From Polynucleobacter nymphae (GTDB lineage: Bacteria; Pseudomonadota; Gammaproteobacteria; Burkholderiales; Burkholderiaceae), in contig NZ_JACVPA010000001.1 in NCBI RefSeq assembly GCF_018882155.1, positions 1,054,001-1,118,000 on the forward strand: DNA of 64,000 bases, in the 5' to 3' direction. The position numbers and the translations under genes are program-made. This document shows, one piece after another, positions 47,630 through 56,741 of the stretch (within the stretch, counting starts at the first letter, position 1; every line of letters begins with the position of its first letter). Below the pieces are notes generated by a model. The model did no database searches, was not told the DNA's origin, and saw only the letters and a list, made by a program, of their open reading frames with translations.

Positions 47630-47654
47630 TAGAGGATCGCAATAGAGGGGTCAA
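47626..47654 (-). promoter_or_regulatory. dcw cluster promoter (PmraZ)
   Basis: On the minus strand, TTGACC (47649-47654), a 17-bp spacer and TAAAGT (47626-47631). The expected start is about 47619, giving a leader of roughly 20 nt. The -10 overlaps the first MraZ repeat. Since the next 17 kb is a chain of overlapping genes, this promoter probably drives much of mraZ-ftsZ. Confidence 0.7.
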
Positions 47655-47684
47655 GTGTTTTTGGGTATTTTTTTAGGAAATTCT

Positions 47685-47705
47685 CTAGTGTTTACAAACA
47701 CTTAG
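47685..47705. promoter_or_regulatory. Near-palindrome upstream of the dcw promoter
   Basis: CTAGTGTTTACAAACACTTAG: the inner AGTGTTT-AC-AAACACT (47687-47702) is a perfect 7-bp inverted repeat. Its centre lies about 75 bp upstream of the expected mraZ transcription start, a typical activator or repressor distance. A third AGTGTTT stands at 47654-47660 beside the -35 box. The binding protein is unknown. Confidence 0.45.
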
Positions 47706-47909
47706 CGCCATGTGTTCATAAAATGGTGATAGTAAAATAGTTACTTGAAACAATGGCTTGGAAAATATACTTAAGAATAGGTCTTAGCTATATCACTAGA
47801 TAATGCTTAAATATACTGTATTTAAAAACAGTAGTATTCAAAAAATATATCAAAATTAATCTGGAATTAAATCCCTTGATTAATTTGGACTAAATCGCAA
47901 TTATCAATT

Positions 47910-48539
47910 TCAAATTTTGTAAGCGGTTGTTGTCATCACTTTAGACATTGCTTGCATTATTTTTTGAATTGGCTCAGGCAAAGTCGCTCCACCTGCATGC
48001 AAGGCTGCTTGCCCATGTTCAATTTCATCAATCCGCATTTGATCAACGATTGCGCGCGAACGATGATCTTCTTCAGGCAATTTTGTGAGATGGCTCTCAA
48101 GATGACTTTCAACTTGTTTTTCAGTTTCAGCAACAAAACCCAAACTCCACTGATCACCCGCTAAGCCAGCTGCCAAGCCTATTGCAAAGGATCCTGCATA
48201 CCAAAATGGATTGAGATAACTAGTATGTGAACCAAGCTCCTTCAAGCGAGTTTCACACCAGGCTAAATGATCCATTTCCTCTTGACCGGAGTGATTGAGC
48301 ATCTCTTTAATTTCTGAATTTCTGGCAACTAATTTTTGTGATTGGTACAGAGCTTGCGCACAAACTTCACCAACGTGATTAATCCGCATTAACCCTGCTG
48401 CATGTTTTCGTTGCTCGGAATCTAATGCGGCATTTGCTCCAGATTCAGAGCCGGGAGTGGGTCTTTGAGCATTTGCGCCGCCAACAACCGAACGAAGTAC
48501 CGTATCAAACTCAACAATGAAGCGGTCTATTAGGGTCAT
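47910..48539 (-). CDS. coq7: Demethoxyubiquinone hydroxylase (Coq7)
   Basis: Di-iron monooxygenase for a late ring hydroxylation in ubiquinone synthesis. Candidate iron ligands: Glu58 (MRINHVGEVCAQ), Glu88 and His91 (EEMDH), Glu140, Glu172 and His175 (DEIEHG), the ferritin-like ExxH pattern. It has 209 residues, the usual size of betaproteobacterial Coq7. It works in the same pathway as ispB and the ubiH-family gene elsewhere in the window. It follows bioB by 12 bp on the same strand. Confidence 0.94.
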   Translation of the reverse strand: MTLIDRFIVEFDTVLRSVVGGANAQRPTPGSESGANAALDSEQRKHAAGLMRINHVGEVCAQALYQSQKLVARNSEIKEMLNHSGQEEMDHLAWCETRLKELGSHTSYLNPFWYAGSFAIGLAAGLAGDQWSLGFVAETEKQVESHLESHLTKLPEEDHRSRAIVDQMRIDEIEHGQAALHAGGATLPEPIQKIMQAMSKVMTTTAYKI

Positions 48540-48551
48540 ATGCCAGAAAAA

Positions 48552-49589
48552 TTAAACCAAAACCTCAGCTTTGCAGCTTTGTTTTGTCTTTAATCCAAGC
48601 TCTGCTAAGAGCACACGGTCTTCTTCTGCCTCTGGATTACCGGTAGTGAGTAATTGCTCACCATAGAATATCGAATTGGCGCCAGCCATGAAGCACATTG
48701 CCTGAACAGCCCTTCCTAATTGTTGACGGCCAGCTGATAAGCGCACGCGAGCCTTGGGCATTGTGATGCGAGCAACGGCAATTGTTCTAACAAACTCCAG
48801 AGGGTCTAAAGGCTTTTGATCGGCCAAGGGTGTTCCAGCAACAGGCACTAAGTGGTTGATGGGAACAGACTCAGGATAAGGGCTCAAATTTGCTAAACGC
48901 GCCAAGAAAGCAGCTCGCTGTTCTCGAGACTCACCCATCCCTACAATGCCGCCACAACAAACAGACATACCAGCGGCACGGACGTTGGAGATCGTATCTA
49001 AGCGGTCCTGATAGCCCCGAGTAGAAATCACTGAACGGTAAAAATCTTCGCTGGTATCGAGGTTATGGTTATAAAAATCTAAGCCAGCCTCTTGTAGCGC
49101 TAAGGCTTGATCAGCCTCTAACATGCCCAAGGTAGCGCAGGTTTCTAGACCCAATGCTTTGACGCCCTTAATCATTGCCGTCACTTTTTCAATATCGCGA
49201 TCTTTAGGTTCGCGCCAGGCTGCTCCCATACAGAACCGGTTTGATCCTGCCGCCTTAGCGGCTTTAGCAGCCTCTAAAACCTCCTCCAGCCCCATCAACT
49301 TTTCAGCTTTAACATCGGTGTCATAGCGTGCAGCCTGTGGGCAATAGCCGCAATCCTCCGGGCAGCCGCCGGTCTTGATAGACAACAAGGTAGCCAACTC
49401 CACATCGCCCTCAGGAAAATGCGTTTTATGAGTCTCTTGAGCCTTAAGCATTAATTGATCAAAAGGCAGGGAAAACAATTCTTCAATTTGGGCCAAGGTC
49501 CACTGACCAGAGGCATCTAACTCTTTACGTAAATTAGCCTTAGATTTAACTAGGGTAAGAGGTTTTTCAGCAGTTTGGGCATCCAACAT
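48552..49589 (-). CDS. bioB: Biotin synthase
   Basis: Radical-SAM enzyme inserting sulfur into dethiobiotin. The [4Fe-4S] motif [10 protein letters not shown] places Cys76, Cys80 and Cys83. Other family segments: [32 protein letters not shown] and GADNSIFYGE-like [19 protein letters not shown] at 49589 is chosen (345 residues) over a TTG two codons upstream. It is divergent from bioA across 89 bp, where I found no clear BirA-type operator. Confidence 0.96.
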   Translation of the reverse strand: MLDAQTAEKPLTLVKSKANLRKELDASGQWTLAQIEELFSLPFDQLMLKAQETHKTHFPEGDVELATLLSIKTGGCPEDCGYCPQAARYDTDVKAEKLMGLEEVLEAAKAAKAAGSNRFCMGAAWREPKDRDIEKVTAMIKGVKALGLETCATLGMLEADQALALQEAGLDFYNHNLDTSEDFYRSVISTRGYQDRLDTISNVRAAGMSVCCGGIVGMGESREQRAAFLARLANLSPYPESVPINHLVPVAGTPLADQKPLDPLEFVRTIAVARITMPKARVRLSAGRQQLGRAVQAMCFMAGANSIFYGEQLLTTGNPEAEEDRVLLAELGLKTKQSCKAEVLV

Positions 49590-49678
49590 GGGCAAATTCC
49601 AGAAAATAGATCAATTCAAGGCATAAACATAACAGATACAAGCCGGAAATTGGAAAAACTAGTGGTCAAATATCAAAC

Positions 49679-51025
49679 ATGAAGGTTATTTCTGATTTAA
49701 ATCAACCCACTCTCGTTGATCGCAGCCTGGCTGCCGTTTGGCACCCTTGTACTCAGATGAAACATCACGAGTCTTTTCCCTTGATTGCCATCACCAAAGG
49801 TAAGGGCCCTTGGCTCTATGACGAAAAGGGAAATGCCCTACTCGATTGCATCAGCTCTTGGTGGACTAACTTATTTGGCCACTCTAATCCACAAATTAAT
49901 CAAGCCATCATTGATCAGCTAGAAAAAATTGAGCACGTCATGCTAGCCGGATTTACACATCAACCAGTAGTTGAGCTCTCTGAAAAACTTGCCGCACTGA
50001 CAAGCGGAAATTTAGGCCACGTCTTTTACGCATCAGACGGCGCGTCGGCAGTAGAGATTGCCTTAAAAATGAGCCATCATTTTTGGCAACTCAATGGTAA
50101 GCCTCAAAAGAAAAAATTTGTCTGCTTAGAAAATGGCTATCACGGAGAAACGCTAGGTGCATTAGCAGTGACCGATGTTGCTATCTTTCGAAAGGCCTAT
50201 GGATCACTCTTGCAAGATGTCTATACAGTCCCATCACCCGATGCTCGAAAGGTAAAAGTGGGTGAGAGCGCAGAAGATGTTGCAAAACATGCAGCAGCTG
50301 AACTTGAAAAATTATTTGAAAAAGAACATCAATACATTGCTGCCATCATCGTCGAACCGCTAGTGCAATGCGCAGGACAAATGGCAATGTATTCCCCAGA
50401 ATATCTTCGGCTAGTAAGGGACTTATGCAATCGCTATGAGGTACACCTCATAGCTGATGAGATCGCTGTAGGCTGTGGGCGGAGTGGTCAGTTTTTCGCC
50501 TGCGAGCATGCGGGTATCTGGCCTGATTTTTTAACTCTATCCAAAGGTATTAGCGGTGGCTACCTTCCGCTCTCGCTTTGCATGACTACCAATACGATTT
50601 ATCGTGCTTTTTATAGCGATAAAACGCAACAGGGCTTCTTACATTCTCACTCATATACCGGAAACCCACTAGCCTGCTCAGCAGCACTAGCATGTTTAAA
50701 GATTTTTGAGACTGGGGATGTTTTAAAAAATAATATTGCTCGATCACAGGATTTAGCGAATGCATTTGGATGGGCAAAAATAGATTCTCGAGTAGAGCAC
50801 TGGCGCCAACAAGGAATGATTCTGGCTTTTGATCTTAAAAATGAGTATCTTAAAAATCCAAGCACCTTTCCACGCGAAATGTTCGCTAAAGGCCTGGAAG
50901 AAGGGGTTCTGATCAGACCAATCAGCAATACGATATATGTCATGCCTCCCTACATCCTGTCTACAGAAGAAATAATACAAATGGGTAAAGCCGTTGAGCG
51001 TTCGCTAGCGAAAGCTTTAGCATGA
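49679..51025 (+). CDS. bioA: Adenosylmethionine-8-amino-7-oxononanoate aminotransferase
   Basis: PLP enzyme making DAPA from KAPA with SAM as amino donor. The PLP lysine is Lys289 (TLSKGISGGYLPLS), and Asp260-Glu261 (LIADEIAVGCGRSG) contact the cofactor. N-terminal WHPCTQMKHHE is the BioA signature. It has 448 residues. Its stop overlaps the bioF start by 4 bp (ATGA). Confidence 0.96.
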   Translation: MKVISDLNQPTLVDRSLAAVWHPCTQMKHHESFPLIAITKGKGPWLYDEKGNALLDCISSWWTNLFGHSNPQINQAIIDQLEKIEHVMLAGFTHQPVVELSEKLAALTSGNLGHVFYASDGASAVEIALKMSHHFWQLNGKPQKKKFVCLENGYHGETLGALAVTDVAIFRKAYGSLLQDVYTVPSPDARKVKVGESAEDVAKHAAAELEKLFEKEHQYIAAIIVEPLVQCAGQMAMYSPEYLRLVRDLCNRYEVHLIADEIAVGCGRSGQFFACEHAGIWPDFLTLSKGISGGYLPLSLCMTTNTIYRAFYSDKTQQGFLHSHSYTGNPLACSAALACLKIFETGDVLKNNIARSQDLANAFGWAKIDSRVEHWRQQGMILAFDLKNEYLKNPSTFPREMFAKGLEEGVLIRPISNTIYVMPPYILSTEEIIQMGKAVERSLAKALA

Positions 51026-52260
51026 CTAACTCATTTAACGCCTTAAAACTGGCGCAAGAACAAATTACAGAGTTAGATTTGCAACTACTTAAGCGGAGAT
51101 TGCGTGTTACACAATCTCCCTGCGATACCACGGCATCAATAGATGGCAGGCAACTGAAAACCTTTTGCAGCAATGATTACCTTGGGCTTGCCAATCACCC
51201 AGATTTAATCAATGCCCTAGCACAAGGCGGCCAAAAATATGGTGTTGGTAGTGGTGCTTCGCATTTAATCAGCGGTCATAGTGCAGCACATGAGCTACTT
51301 GAAAAGCAGTTAGCTTCTTTTCAAAAGAAGCATATCCCCAAAGTACGCGCCTTATTTTTTAGTACTGGCTACCTCGCTAATCTCGCCGCCATTACTGGTC
51401 TAGCTAGACTTTCTCAGCGCGGAGATCTCAGTATTTACTCAGCGAAACTCAATCATGCTTCACTAATTGATGGAGTTCGATTAGCGGCTGCGCAAATGAG
51501 TGCCGCAGTCAACTTGTTTGATCACACTCAGCTTACTTCATTAACTGACCTACTCAAAAAAGATACAAAATCTCTTAAACTCATTGTCACTGATGGTGTC
51601 TTTAGTATGGATGGCGATCTAGCACCAGTTAAAGCATTACTTCAAATAGCAGAGCAATATGATGCCCTATTGATAGTTGATGATGCGCATGGTTTTGGGG
51701 TGCTAGGCAAGCAAGGGCATGGCATCTTAGAGCAAGAAAATATTGATTCAGATCGCATCATTTATATCGGTACCTTAGGGAAAGCTGCTGGTGTCAGCGG
51801 TGCTTTTGTTTGCGCGCAAGATTCTTTTATTGAATGGCTCATTCAAAAGGGTCGCCCCTATATTTACAGTACTGCAACCCCACCTGCTATCGCGCACACC
51901 TTACTCAAAAGCCTTGAGATCATTGCTGGTGAGGAGGGCGTAAAGCGTCGTGCACAACTTAATCAGCTCATCAAAATTTGGCAAGATGAAATGGCATTTT
52001 CAGAATGGAGCAAGGTCTCTTCTTGCACGCCAATTCAACCGGTAATCTTGGGTAGCAATGCCAATACGCTCATGGCGGCAAAGTTATTAGATGAAGCAGG
52101 TTATTGGATTCCAGCAATCCGTCCACCAACGGTAGCCCCTGGTACCGCACGCTTGCGGATTACTTTTTCCGCAAATCATAGTGCGGATGATTTGCGTCAA
52201 CTTATCACTACCTTAAAAAGGATAGAGCAAGAAGTCCATCAAAAGGTAGCTCATGACTAA
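51022..52260 (+). CDS. bioF: 8-amino-7-oxononanoate synthase
   Basis: PLP-dependent condensation of pimeloyl thioester with L-alanine. PLP lysine Lys254 in IGTLGKAAGVSGAF, with DDAHGFGVLGKQGHG (from residue 220) and FCSNDYLGLANHP near the N terminus. It has 412 residues, slightly longer than E. coli BioF (384). It overlaps bioA by 4 bp and bioD by 8 bp. Confidence 0.96.
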   Translation: MTNSFNALKLAQEQITELDLQLLKRRLRVTQSPCDTTASIDGRQLKTFCSNDYLGLANHPDLINALAQGGQKYGVGSGASHLISGHSAAHELLEKQLASFQKKHIPKVRALFFSTGYLANLAAITGLARLSQRGDLSIYSAKLNHASLIDGVRLAAAQMSAAVNLFDHTQLTSLTDLLKKDTKSLKLIVTDGVFSMDGDLAPVKALLQIAEQYDALLIVDDAHGFGVLGKQGHGILEQENIDSDRIIYIGTLGKAAGVSGAFVCAQDSFIEWLIQKGRPYIYSTATPPAIAHTLLKSLEIIAGEEGVKRRAQLNQLIKIWQDEMAFSEWSKVSSCTPIQPVILGSNANTLMAAKLLDEAGYWIPAIRPPTVAPGTARLRITFSANHSADDLRQLITTLKRIEQEVHQKVAHD

Positions 52261-52972
52261 GATGACTGGTTTTTTTGTAACGGGTACAGATACTGAAGTT
52301 GGAAAAACCTTAGTTAGTGGTGCGCTGATCTTCAAGTTACGAAAACAAGGGAAACAAGCTATCGGCTTTAAACCTGTCGTTGCTGGAACATACCAAAGTA
52401 GCAGTGGTAGCATCCACAATGAAGATCTAGAAACTTTACGCATTGCCTCCCAGTTAGCGCCAGGCCAGTTAAGCTTGTCTCCTTATGTTTTAGACATGCC
52501 AGTAGCACCCCATCTGGCTGCGTTAAATAAAGGCATCGCTCTAGACTTAAAGACCATCATGCACGCAGTTGATGAAATTCAAAAGTACGGTGATTGTCTT
52601 GTTATTGAAGGGGCTGGCGGATTCTTAGTCCCACTAAATGATCATGAAGATCTGGGCGATCTTGCACATCAAATCGGTTTGCCAATCATTTTGGTGGTTG
52701 GCATGAAATTAGGTTGCATTAATCATGCTCTACTGACTCAAGAGGCAATTAAAGCCCGTGGATTAAAAATTGCAGGGTGGGTTGCTAATTCTCTAGCAAA
52801 TGAAATGCCTCTACTAAAAGAAAATATTGCTACATTAGAAGCAAAAATCCATGCACCCTTTTTAGGACTAATCCCCTCCTTACCTAAAACACTTCAAAAA
52901 TCTGATAACAGCCCCTATTTAATAGAAGCGCTCGATTTTGCTGCACAGCACATCCAAATAACGAGCGATTAA
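52253..52972 (+). CDS. bioD: Dethiobiotin synthetase
   Basis: ATP-dependent ring closure of DAPA to dethiobiotin. P-loop GTDTEVGKT (11-19), then KPVVAGTYQSS and EGAGGFLVPLNDHEDLGDLA. It has 239 residues. The ATG at 52253 overlaps bioF by 8 bp. It ends the bioA-bioF-bioD run; bioC and bioH, needed for the pimeloyl moiety in E. coli, are not in the window. Confidence 0.95.
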   Translation: MTKMTGFFVTGTDTEVGKTLVSGALIFKLRKQGKQAIGFKPVVAGTYQSSSGSIHNEDLETLRIASQLAPGQLSLSPYVLDMPVAPHLAALNKGIALDLKTIMHAVDEIQKYGDCLVIEGAGGFLVPLNDHEDLGDLAHQIGLPIILVVGMKLGCINHALLTQEAIKARGLKIAGWVANSLANEMPLLKENIATLEAKIHAPFLGLIPSLPKTLQKSDNSPYLIEALDFAAQHIQITSD

Positions 52973-53029
52973 AGCCCCTAGAACAAGCCCTAAGATGAAA
53001 CCGGTGGGACTTTCAGATAAGATGAAGGC

Positions 53030-54226
53030 ATGCATTTACCCCCTGAAATCCTTGATTCTGCAAAAGCTATACAAGATATTCGTCGCAATATTCACGCTCA
53101 TCCTGAATTGCGCTTCGAAGAAAATCGCACGTCTGACTTAGTTGCAGAAGCGCTTTCCAGTTGGGGCATTACGGTTTACCGAGGTATGGGTAAAACAGGT
53201 GTTGTTGGTCGTCTTGATGGCGATTTAGGTTCTGGAAAAATGATTGGCTTACGGGCTGATATGGACGCACTCCCATTACAAGAGCACAACAATTTTGAGC
53301 ATGCTTCTCGCAATCCTGGAAAGATGCATGCCTGTGGTCACGATGGTCACACTGCAATGCTTTTAGGTGCCGCCCAATATCTATCAAATCATCGCGACTT
53401 CAAAGGAACTGTGATATTTATTTTCCAGCCTGGCGAAGAAGGCGGTGCTGGTGCCAAAGAAATGATTAAGGATGGGCTCTTTAAACAATTTCCTTGTGAT
53501 GCTGTTTTTGGATTACATAACTGGCCAGGCTTAGTCGAAGGTCACTTTGGAGTTACTCCTGGCCCAATGATGGCTTCAAGTAATGCTTTTGAAATTACTA
53601 TTACCGGTAAAGGTGGTCACGCTGCACTACCTCACAATAGCGCCGACCCAGTACTTACTGGAGCGCAAGTAGTATTAGCACTCCAAAGCATCATTACTCG
53701 TAATAAGCGCCCAGTCGATGCAGCAGTTCTCTCAGTAACACAGTTTCATGCGGGCGAAACAAGTAATGTTATTCCTGATAGCGCCTTTATCGGCGGCACC
53801 GTCAGAACATTCACTTTGGAAGTACTTGATTTAATGGAGCAACGACTTCGTGAAATTGCACACAATGTCGCAAGTGCATTTGATTGCAAAGCAGAAATTT
53901 CTTTTAAGAGAAGCTATCCACCATTGATTAATCACGATGCTGAAGTTCAGTTTGCCAGCGAGGTAATGAGCGAATTAGTCGGCAAACAAAATGTCAATAC
54001 GAATATTGATCCCACTATGGGCGCAGAAGATTTTGCCTTTATGTTGCTAGAGAAGCCAGGATGCTATGTATTTTTAGGCAATGGGGATGGAGATCACCGT
54101 TCTGTAGGTCATGGTATGGGCCCATGCCATCTCCATAATCCATCTTATGATTTTAACGATAAATTAATTCCCGTAGGCGTGAGCTACTGGGTAAAACTAG
54201 CGCAACGCTACCTAGAGAAAAACTAG
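53030..54226 (+). CDS. M20-family amidohydrolase (hippurate hydrolase-like)
   Basis: Zinc- or manganese-dependent hydrolase of N-acyl amino acids. Metal site MHACGHDGHTAMLLG with Cys102, His104 and His107, then FIFQPGEEGGAGAKEMIKDG with the catalytic Glu pair, and a C-terminal HNPSYDFND. The dimerisation domain contains GKGGHAALPHNSADPV. It has 398 residues and no signal peptide, so it is cytosolic. The physiological substrate is not determinable here. It converges with the enoyl-CoA hydratase gene across 22 bp. Confidence 0.9.
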   Translation: MHLPPEILDSAKAIQDIRRNIHAHPELRFEENRTSDLVAEALSSWGITVYRGMGKTGVVGRLDGDLGSGKMIGLRADMDALPLQEHNNFEHASRNPGKMHACGHDGHTAMLLGAAQYLSNHRDFKGTVIFIFQPGEEGGAGAKEMIKDGLFKQFPCDAVFGLHNWPGLVEGHFGVTPGPMMASSNAFEITITGKGGHAALPHNSADPVLTGAQVVLALQSIITRNKRPVDAAVLSVTQFHAGETSNVIPDSAFIGGTVRTFTLEVLDLMEQRLREIAHNVASAFDCKAEISFKRSYPPLINHDAEVQFASEVMSELVGKQNVNTNIDPTMGAEDFAFMLLEKPGCYVFLGNGDGDHRSVGHGMGPCHLHNPSYDFNDKLIPVGVSYWVKLAQRYLEKN

Positions 54227-54248
54227 ACCTCCTGCGAGATCTAGTGAT

Positions 54249-55025
54249 TTAAGAATTAGTAAATTTAGCTGGGCGCTTTTCTATAAACGCAGCCATGCCT
54301 TCTTTTTGATCATTCGTTCCAAAGCAAGTGTGGAACAAACGACGTTCAAAATGGATTCCCTCTGAAAGAGTGGTTTCATAAGCAGAGTTAACCGCCTCTT
54401 TGACCATCATTGCTGTTAGTAGCGGCATATCAGCAATCTCTTTTGCAATCGCTTTCACTTCTTTCAATAAATCTGCTTTTGGAAAGACTCGGGATACTAA
54501 ACCCGAACGCTCAGCCTCTGCAGCATCCATCATTCTTCCAGTTAAAGCTAAATCCATTGCTTTCGCTTTAGAGACGGCACGTGGCAAACGTTGCGTACCG
54601 CCAGCGCCTGGGATGATTCCCAACTTAATTTCTGGTTGCGCAAACTTCGCATTATCTGCAGCCATGATGGTGTCACACATCATTGCCAGCTCACATCCGC
54701 CTCCGAGTGCATAGCCTGATACTGCAGCAATCACAGGTTTACGAACTTTTTGCATATGCTCCCAATTTCGGGAAATAAAATTATGGCGATAGACATCTTG
54801 CAAATTACGCTTCGCCATTGATGCAATATCGGCGCCAGCAGCAAATGCCTTCTCGCTACCTGTGACAATGATGCAACCAATATTGTCATCTGCATCAAAT
54901 GTAAGCAATGCCTCACCTAACTCATCCATCAGTTGATCATTTAGCGCATTGAGAACCTCGGGACGATTTAAGGTAATGGTGGCAACCTTGCCATCCACTT
55001 CAGTCAAAATTGTTTTATAGCTCAT
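54249..55025 (-). CDS. Enoyl-CoA hydratase
   Basis: Crotonase-fold enzyme hydrating trans-2-enoyl-CoA, probably in fatty acid or amino acid degradation. The start at 55025 ([20 protein letters not shown]) is preferred to the frame's earlier ATG at 55049, which adds eight charged residues. Oxyanion-hole segment [10 protein letters not shown] and catalytic glutamates Glu112 ([11 protein letters not shown]) and Glu132 ([19 protein letters not shown]) are intact. It has 258 residues. It lies 27 bp after mltA on the same strand. Confidence 0.92.
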   Translation of the reverse strand: MSYKTILTEVDGKVATITLNRPEVLNALNDQLMDELGEALLTFDADDNIGCIIVTGSEKAFAAGADIASMAKRNLQDVYRHNFISRNWEHMQKVRKPVIAAVSGYALGGGCELAMMCDTIMAADNAKFAQPEIKLGIIPGAGGTQRLPRAVSKAKAMDLALTGRMMDAAEAERSGLVSRVFPKADLLKEVKAIAKEIADMPLLTAMMVKEAVNSAYETTLSEGIHFERRLFHTCFGTNDQKEGMAAFIEKRPAKFTNS

Positions 55026-55052
55026 CAATTTCTTTCTATCTATATCCATCTA

Positions 55053-56186
55053 TTAACGTGGTAACAATAACCACATCTTGCCATTTTGTTTCATGCGCCC
55101 TGCAATTTCGCCTGCAGCATCACCCGAACCCCAATAATAATCAGCCCTGACACCACCCACAATCGCTTTCCCAGTATCTTGCGCCATTACGAGTTTTTGT
55201 ATTGTTTGACCACTTAAAGTCCTAGTGGTAGATAAAAATACAGGAGCTCCTAATGGTAGTGCTTGCAAATCAACTGCAATACTACGCTCGCTAGTCAAGG
55301 GCACACCTAGAGCTCCATCAGGGCCTAAATCAGCATCAACGTTGCTTGGCAACTCCTTGAAAAATACAAACCTTGGATTAGCATTGAGCATGGCATTGAC
55401 ACGATCTGGATTACGCTTTGCCCACTGAGAAATTCCTTGCATGGTTGCTTCGCTGCGCGCGATGTCCTTGTGCTCTAACAACCACTGCGCAATAGATTTA
55501 AAGGGTTGATCATTGGTGCCTGCAAAACCAAGACGAAGAATACGGCCATCTTCGAGGCGAATTTTTCCAGAGCCTTGTATTTGCATAAATGCGGCGGCTA
55601 CTGGATCTTGTACCCATGCAATTTCAGAGCCTTGCAATATGCCTGAGTTCATTAATTCTGCTCGAGTAGGAGCAGGGCTAGGCTTTGTTCTACGCCATAC
55701 CTTAGGGTACGCATAGAGTGCGACGTTATAAGTACTCGTACGATTTAACGAACCGCTCATTACAGGTTCGTAGTAACCAGTGATAAGGCCAGTATCGATT
55801 CCAGAGCTATTTCGAATTTCATATGCCTGAAAATTACTTTCGAAATATCCTCGCACCGCTTTTTTATCTCGACTTGATATACCCGCTGCCTGAGTGCAAA
55901 CCGGACGCCAATTGATTTCGCTGCTGCGCTTGCGTAAGGCATCACAGCTTTTGAGCCAAGCGGACCATGCCTGTGTTAAATCATCTTCCTCCCAACCTGG
56001 TAATGCTTGCCAAGATACGGCGATAAAATTAGCGATTGGTGAGTTGTATGGTGAGGTGCTTGCATTCGAAGAAAAACTTGGGCGATTTCCAGATCCACGA
56101 GTTGGGGGAGTTGAGCAGCCAACAATTAAGCTTGGAAGCAAAATAGCGAATACACTTACTTGAAATAATTTAAATTTAGAAATCAT
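55053..56186 (-). CDS. mltA: Membrane-bound lytic murein transglycosylase A
   Basis: Lipoprotein that cleaves murein glycan with anhydro-ring formation, feeding AmpD-dependent recycling. The start at 56186 gives MISKFKLFQVSVFAILLPSL and a lipobox ending in Cys24; the open frame extends 44 codons further but that part lacks signal-peptide character. The catalytic aspartate is likely Asp337 in MAQDTGKAIVGGVRADYYWG. TGYYEPVMSG and FMQIQGSGKIRLEDG are family motifs. It has 377 residues. Confidence 0.93.
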   Translation of the reverse strand: MISKFKLFQVSVFAILLPSLIVGCSTPPTRGSGNRPSFSSNASTSPYNSPIANFIAVSWQALPGWEEDDLTQAWSAWLKSCDALRKRSSEINWRPVCTQAAGISSRDKKAVRGYFESNFQAYEIRNSSGIDTGLITGYYEPVMSGSLNRTSTYNVALYAYPKVWRRTKPSPAPTRAELMNSGILQGSEIAWVQDPVAAAFMQIQGSGKIRLEDGRILRLGFAGTNDQPFKSIAQWLLEHKDIARSEATMQGISQWAKRNPDRVNAMLNANPRFVFFKELPSNVDADLGPDGALGVPLTSERSIAVDLQALPLGAPVFLSTTRTLSGQTIQKLVMAQDTGKAIVGGVRADYYWGSGDAAGEIAGRMKQNGKMWLLLPR

Positions 56187-56298
56187 GATTGCCAATTTAC
56201 TCGATGAATATCCAATGCTGCTCTTTGTAATGGAAGGCGCTATCGCTTTAGGACTGTTACTGTTTATTGTCTTATGGACGAGCAAAGGGAAAAAATAG
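56185..56298 (+). CDS. Candidate small membrane protein (37 residues)
   Basis: A short frame in the gap between mltA and apaG, on the opposite strand to both. It starts MIANLLDEYPMLLF, continues with a hydrophobic run ending IALGLLLFIVLW and closes with the basic tail TSKGKK, so it predicts a single membrane helix. Its ATG overlaps the mltA ATG on the other strand (CATGAT). No good ribosome binding site or promoter is visible. It is reported because the topology is protein-like and the gap otherwise has no coding role; it may still be chance. Confidence 0.35.
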   Translation: MIANLLDEYPMLLFVMEGAIALGLLLFIVLWTSKGKK

Positions 56299-56317
56299 TT
56301 TTTCCAAATACTTCGCA

Positions 56318-56710
56318 CTAATGTAAGGTTCGGGGCATTACTAGGGCAAATTCAGGAATTGGCGCCTGAAAAAACTGTGCCTCCTCAGTAACGCAAAAGT
56401 ACTCACCTCGCATGGTTCCTGCTGGCGTAGGCAAAGTGGCCCAGCTGGTGTACTCAAATTGCTCTCCGGCACGCAATAGAGGTTGTTGCCCAACAACACC
56501 CAAACCACGTACCTCCTGAACATCATTATCCCCATCAGTAATGAACCAATGGCGGGCAATGAGCTGAAGACTGGTGGTACCAGTATTGCGAATGGTGACC
56601 GTATAAGCAAAGGCAAATTGACGGTTATCAGGGTCAGATTGCTCTGGAAGGTACTGGGCTTTGACCGTAATGCTAATTTCATGAGGATTCATGCTCGAAT
56701 TCTGCTCCAT
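56318..56710 (-). CDS. apaG: ApaG family protein
   Basis: Immunoglobulin-like fold protein of 130 residues. Matches ApaG/DUF525: AFAYTVTIRNTGTTSLQLIA, HWFITDGDNDVQEVRGLGVV, FEYTSWATLPTPAGTMRGEY. A role with ApaH/Co2+ or Mg2+ efflux has been suggested in enterobacteria but is unproven. Starts at 56710 or at an ATG six codons later. It is divergent from rpe across 31 bp. Confidence 0.92.
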   Translation of the reverse strand: MEQNSSMNPHEISITVKAQYLPEQSDPDNRQFAFAYTVTIRNTGTTSLQLIARHWFITDGDNDVQEVRGLGVVGQQPLLRAGEQFEYTSWATLPTPAGTMRGEYFCVTEEAQFFQAPIPEFALVMPRTLH

Positions 56711-56741
56711 CCTAAGGCCAACTGCAAGCTAGAATCTAGGG

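Larger units (their letters stand above)
47599..47909. other. AT-rich intergenic region upstream of the dcw cluster
   Basis: 311 bp between the mraZ start and the coq7 stop, both on the minus strand. The part next to mraZ holds the operator repeats, the promoter and a near-palindrome. The rest (about 47710-47909) is very AT-rich, without a convincing ORF (longest plus-strand frame from ATG about 16 codons), tRNA or terminator. A short stem TACTGT/ACAGTA (47814-47833) has no GC core. Nothing clearly terminates coq7 transcripts here. Confidence 0.7.
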
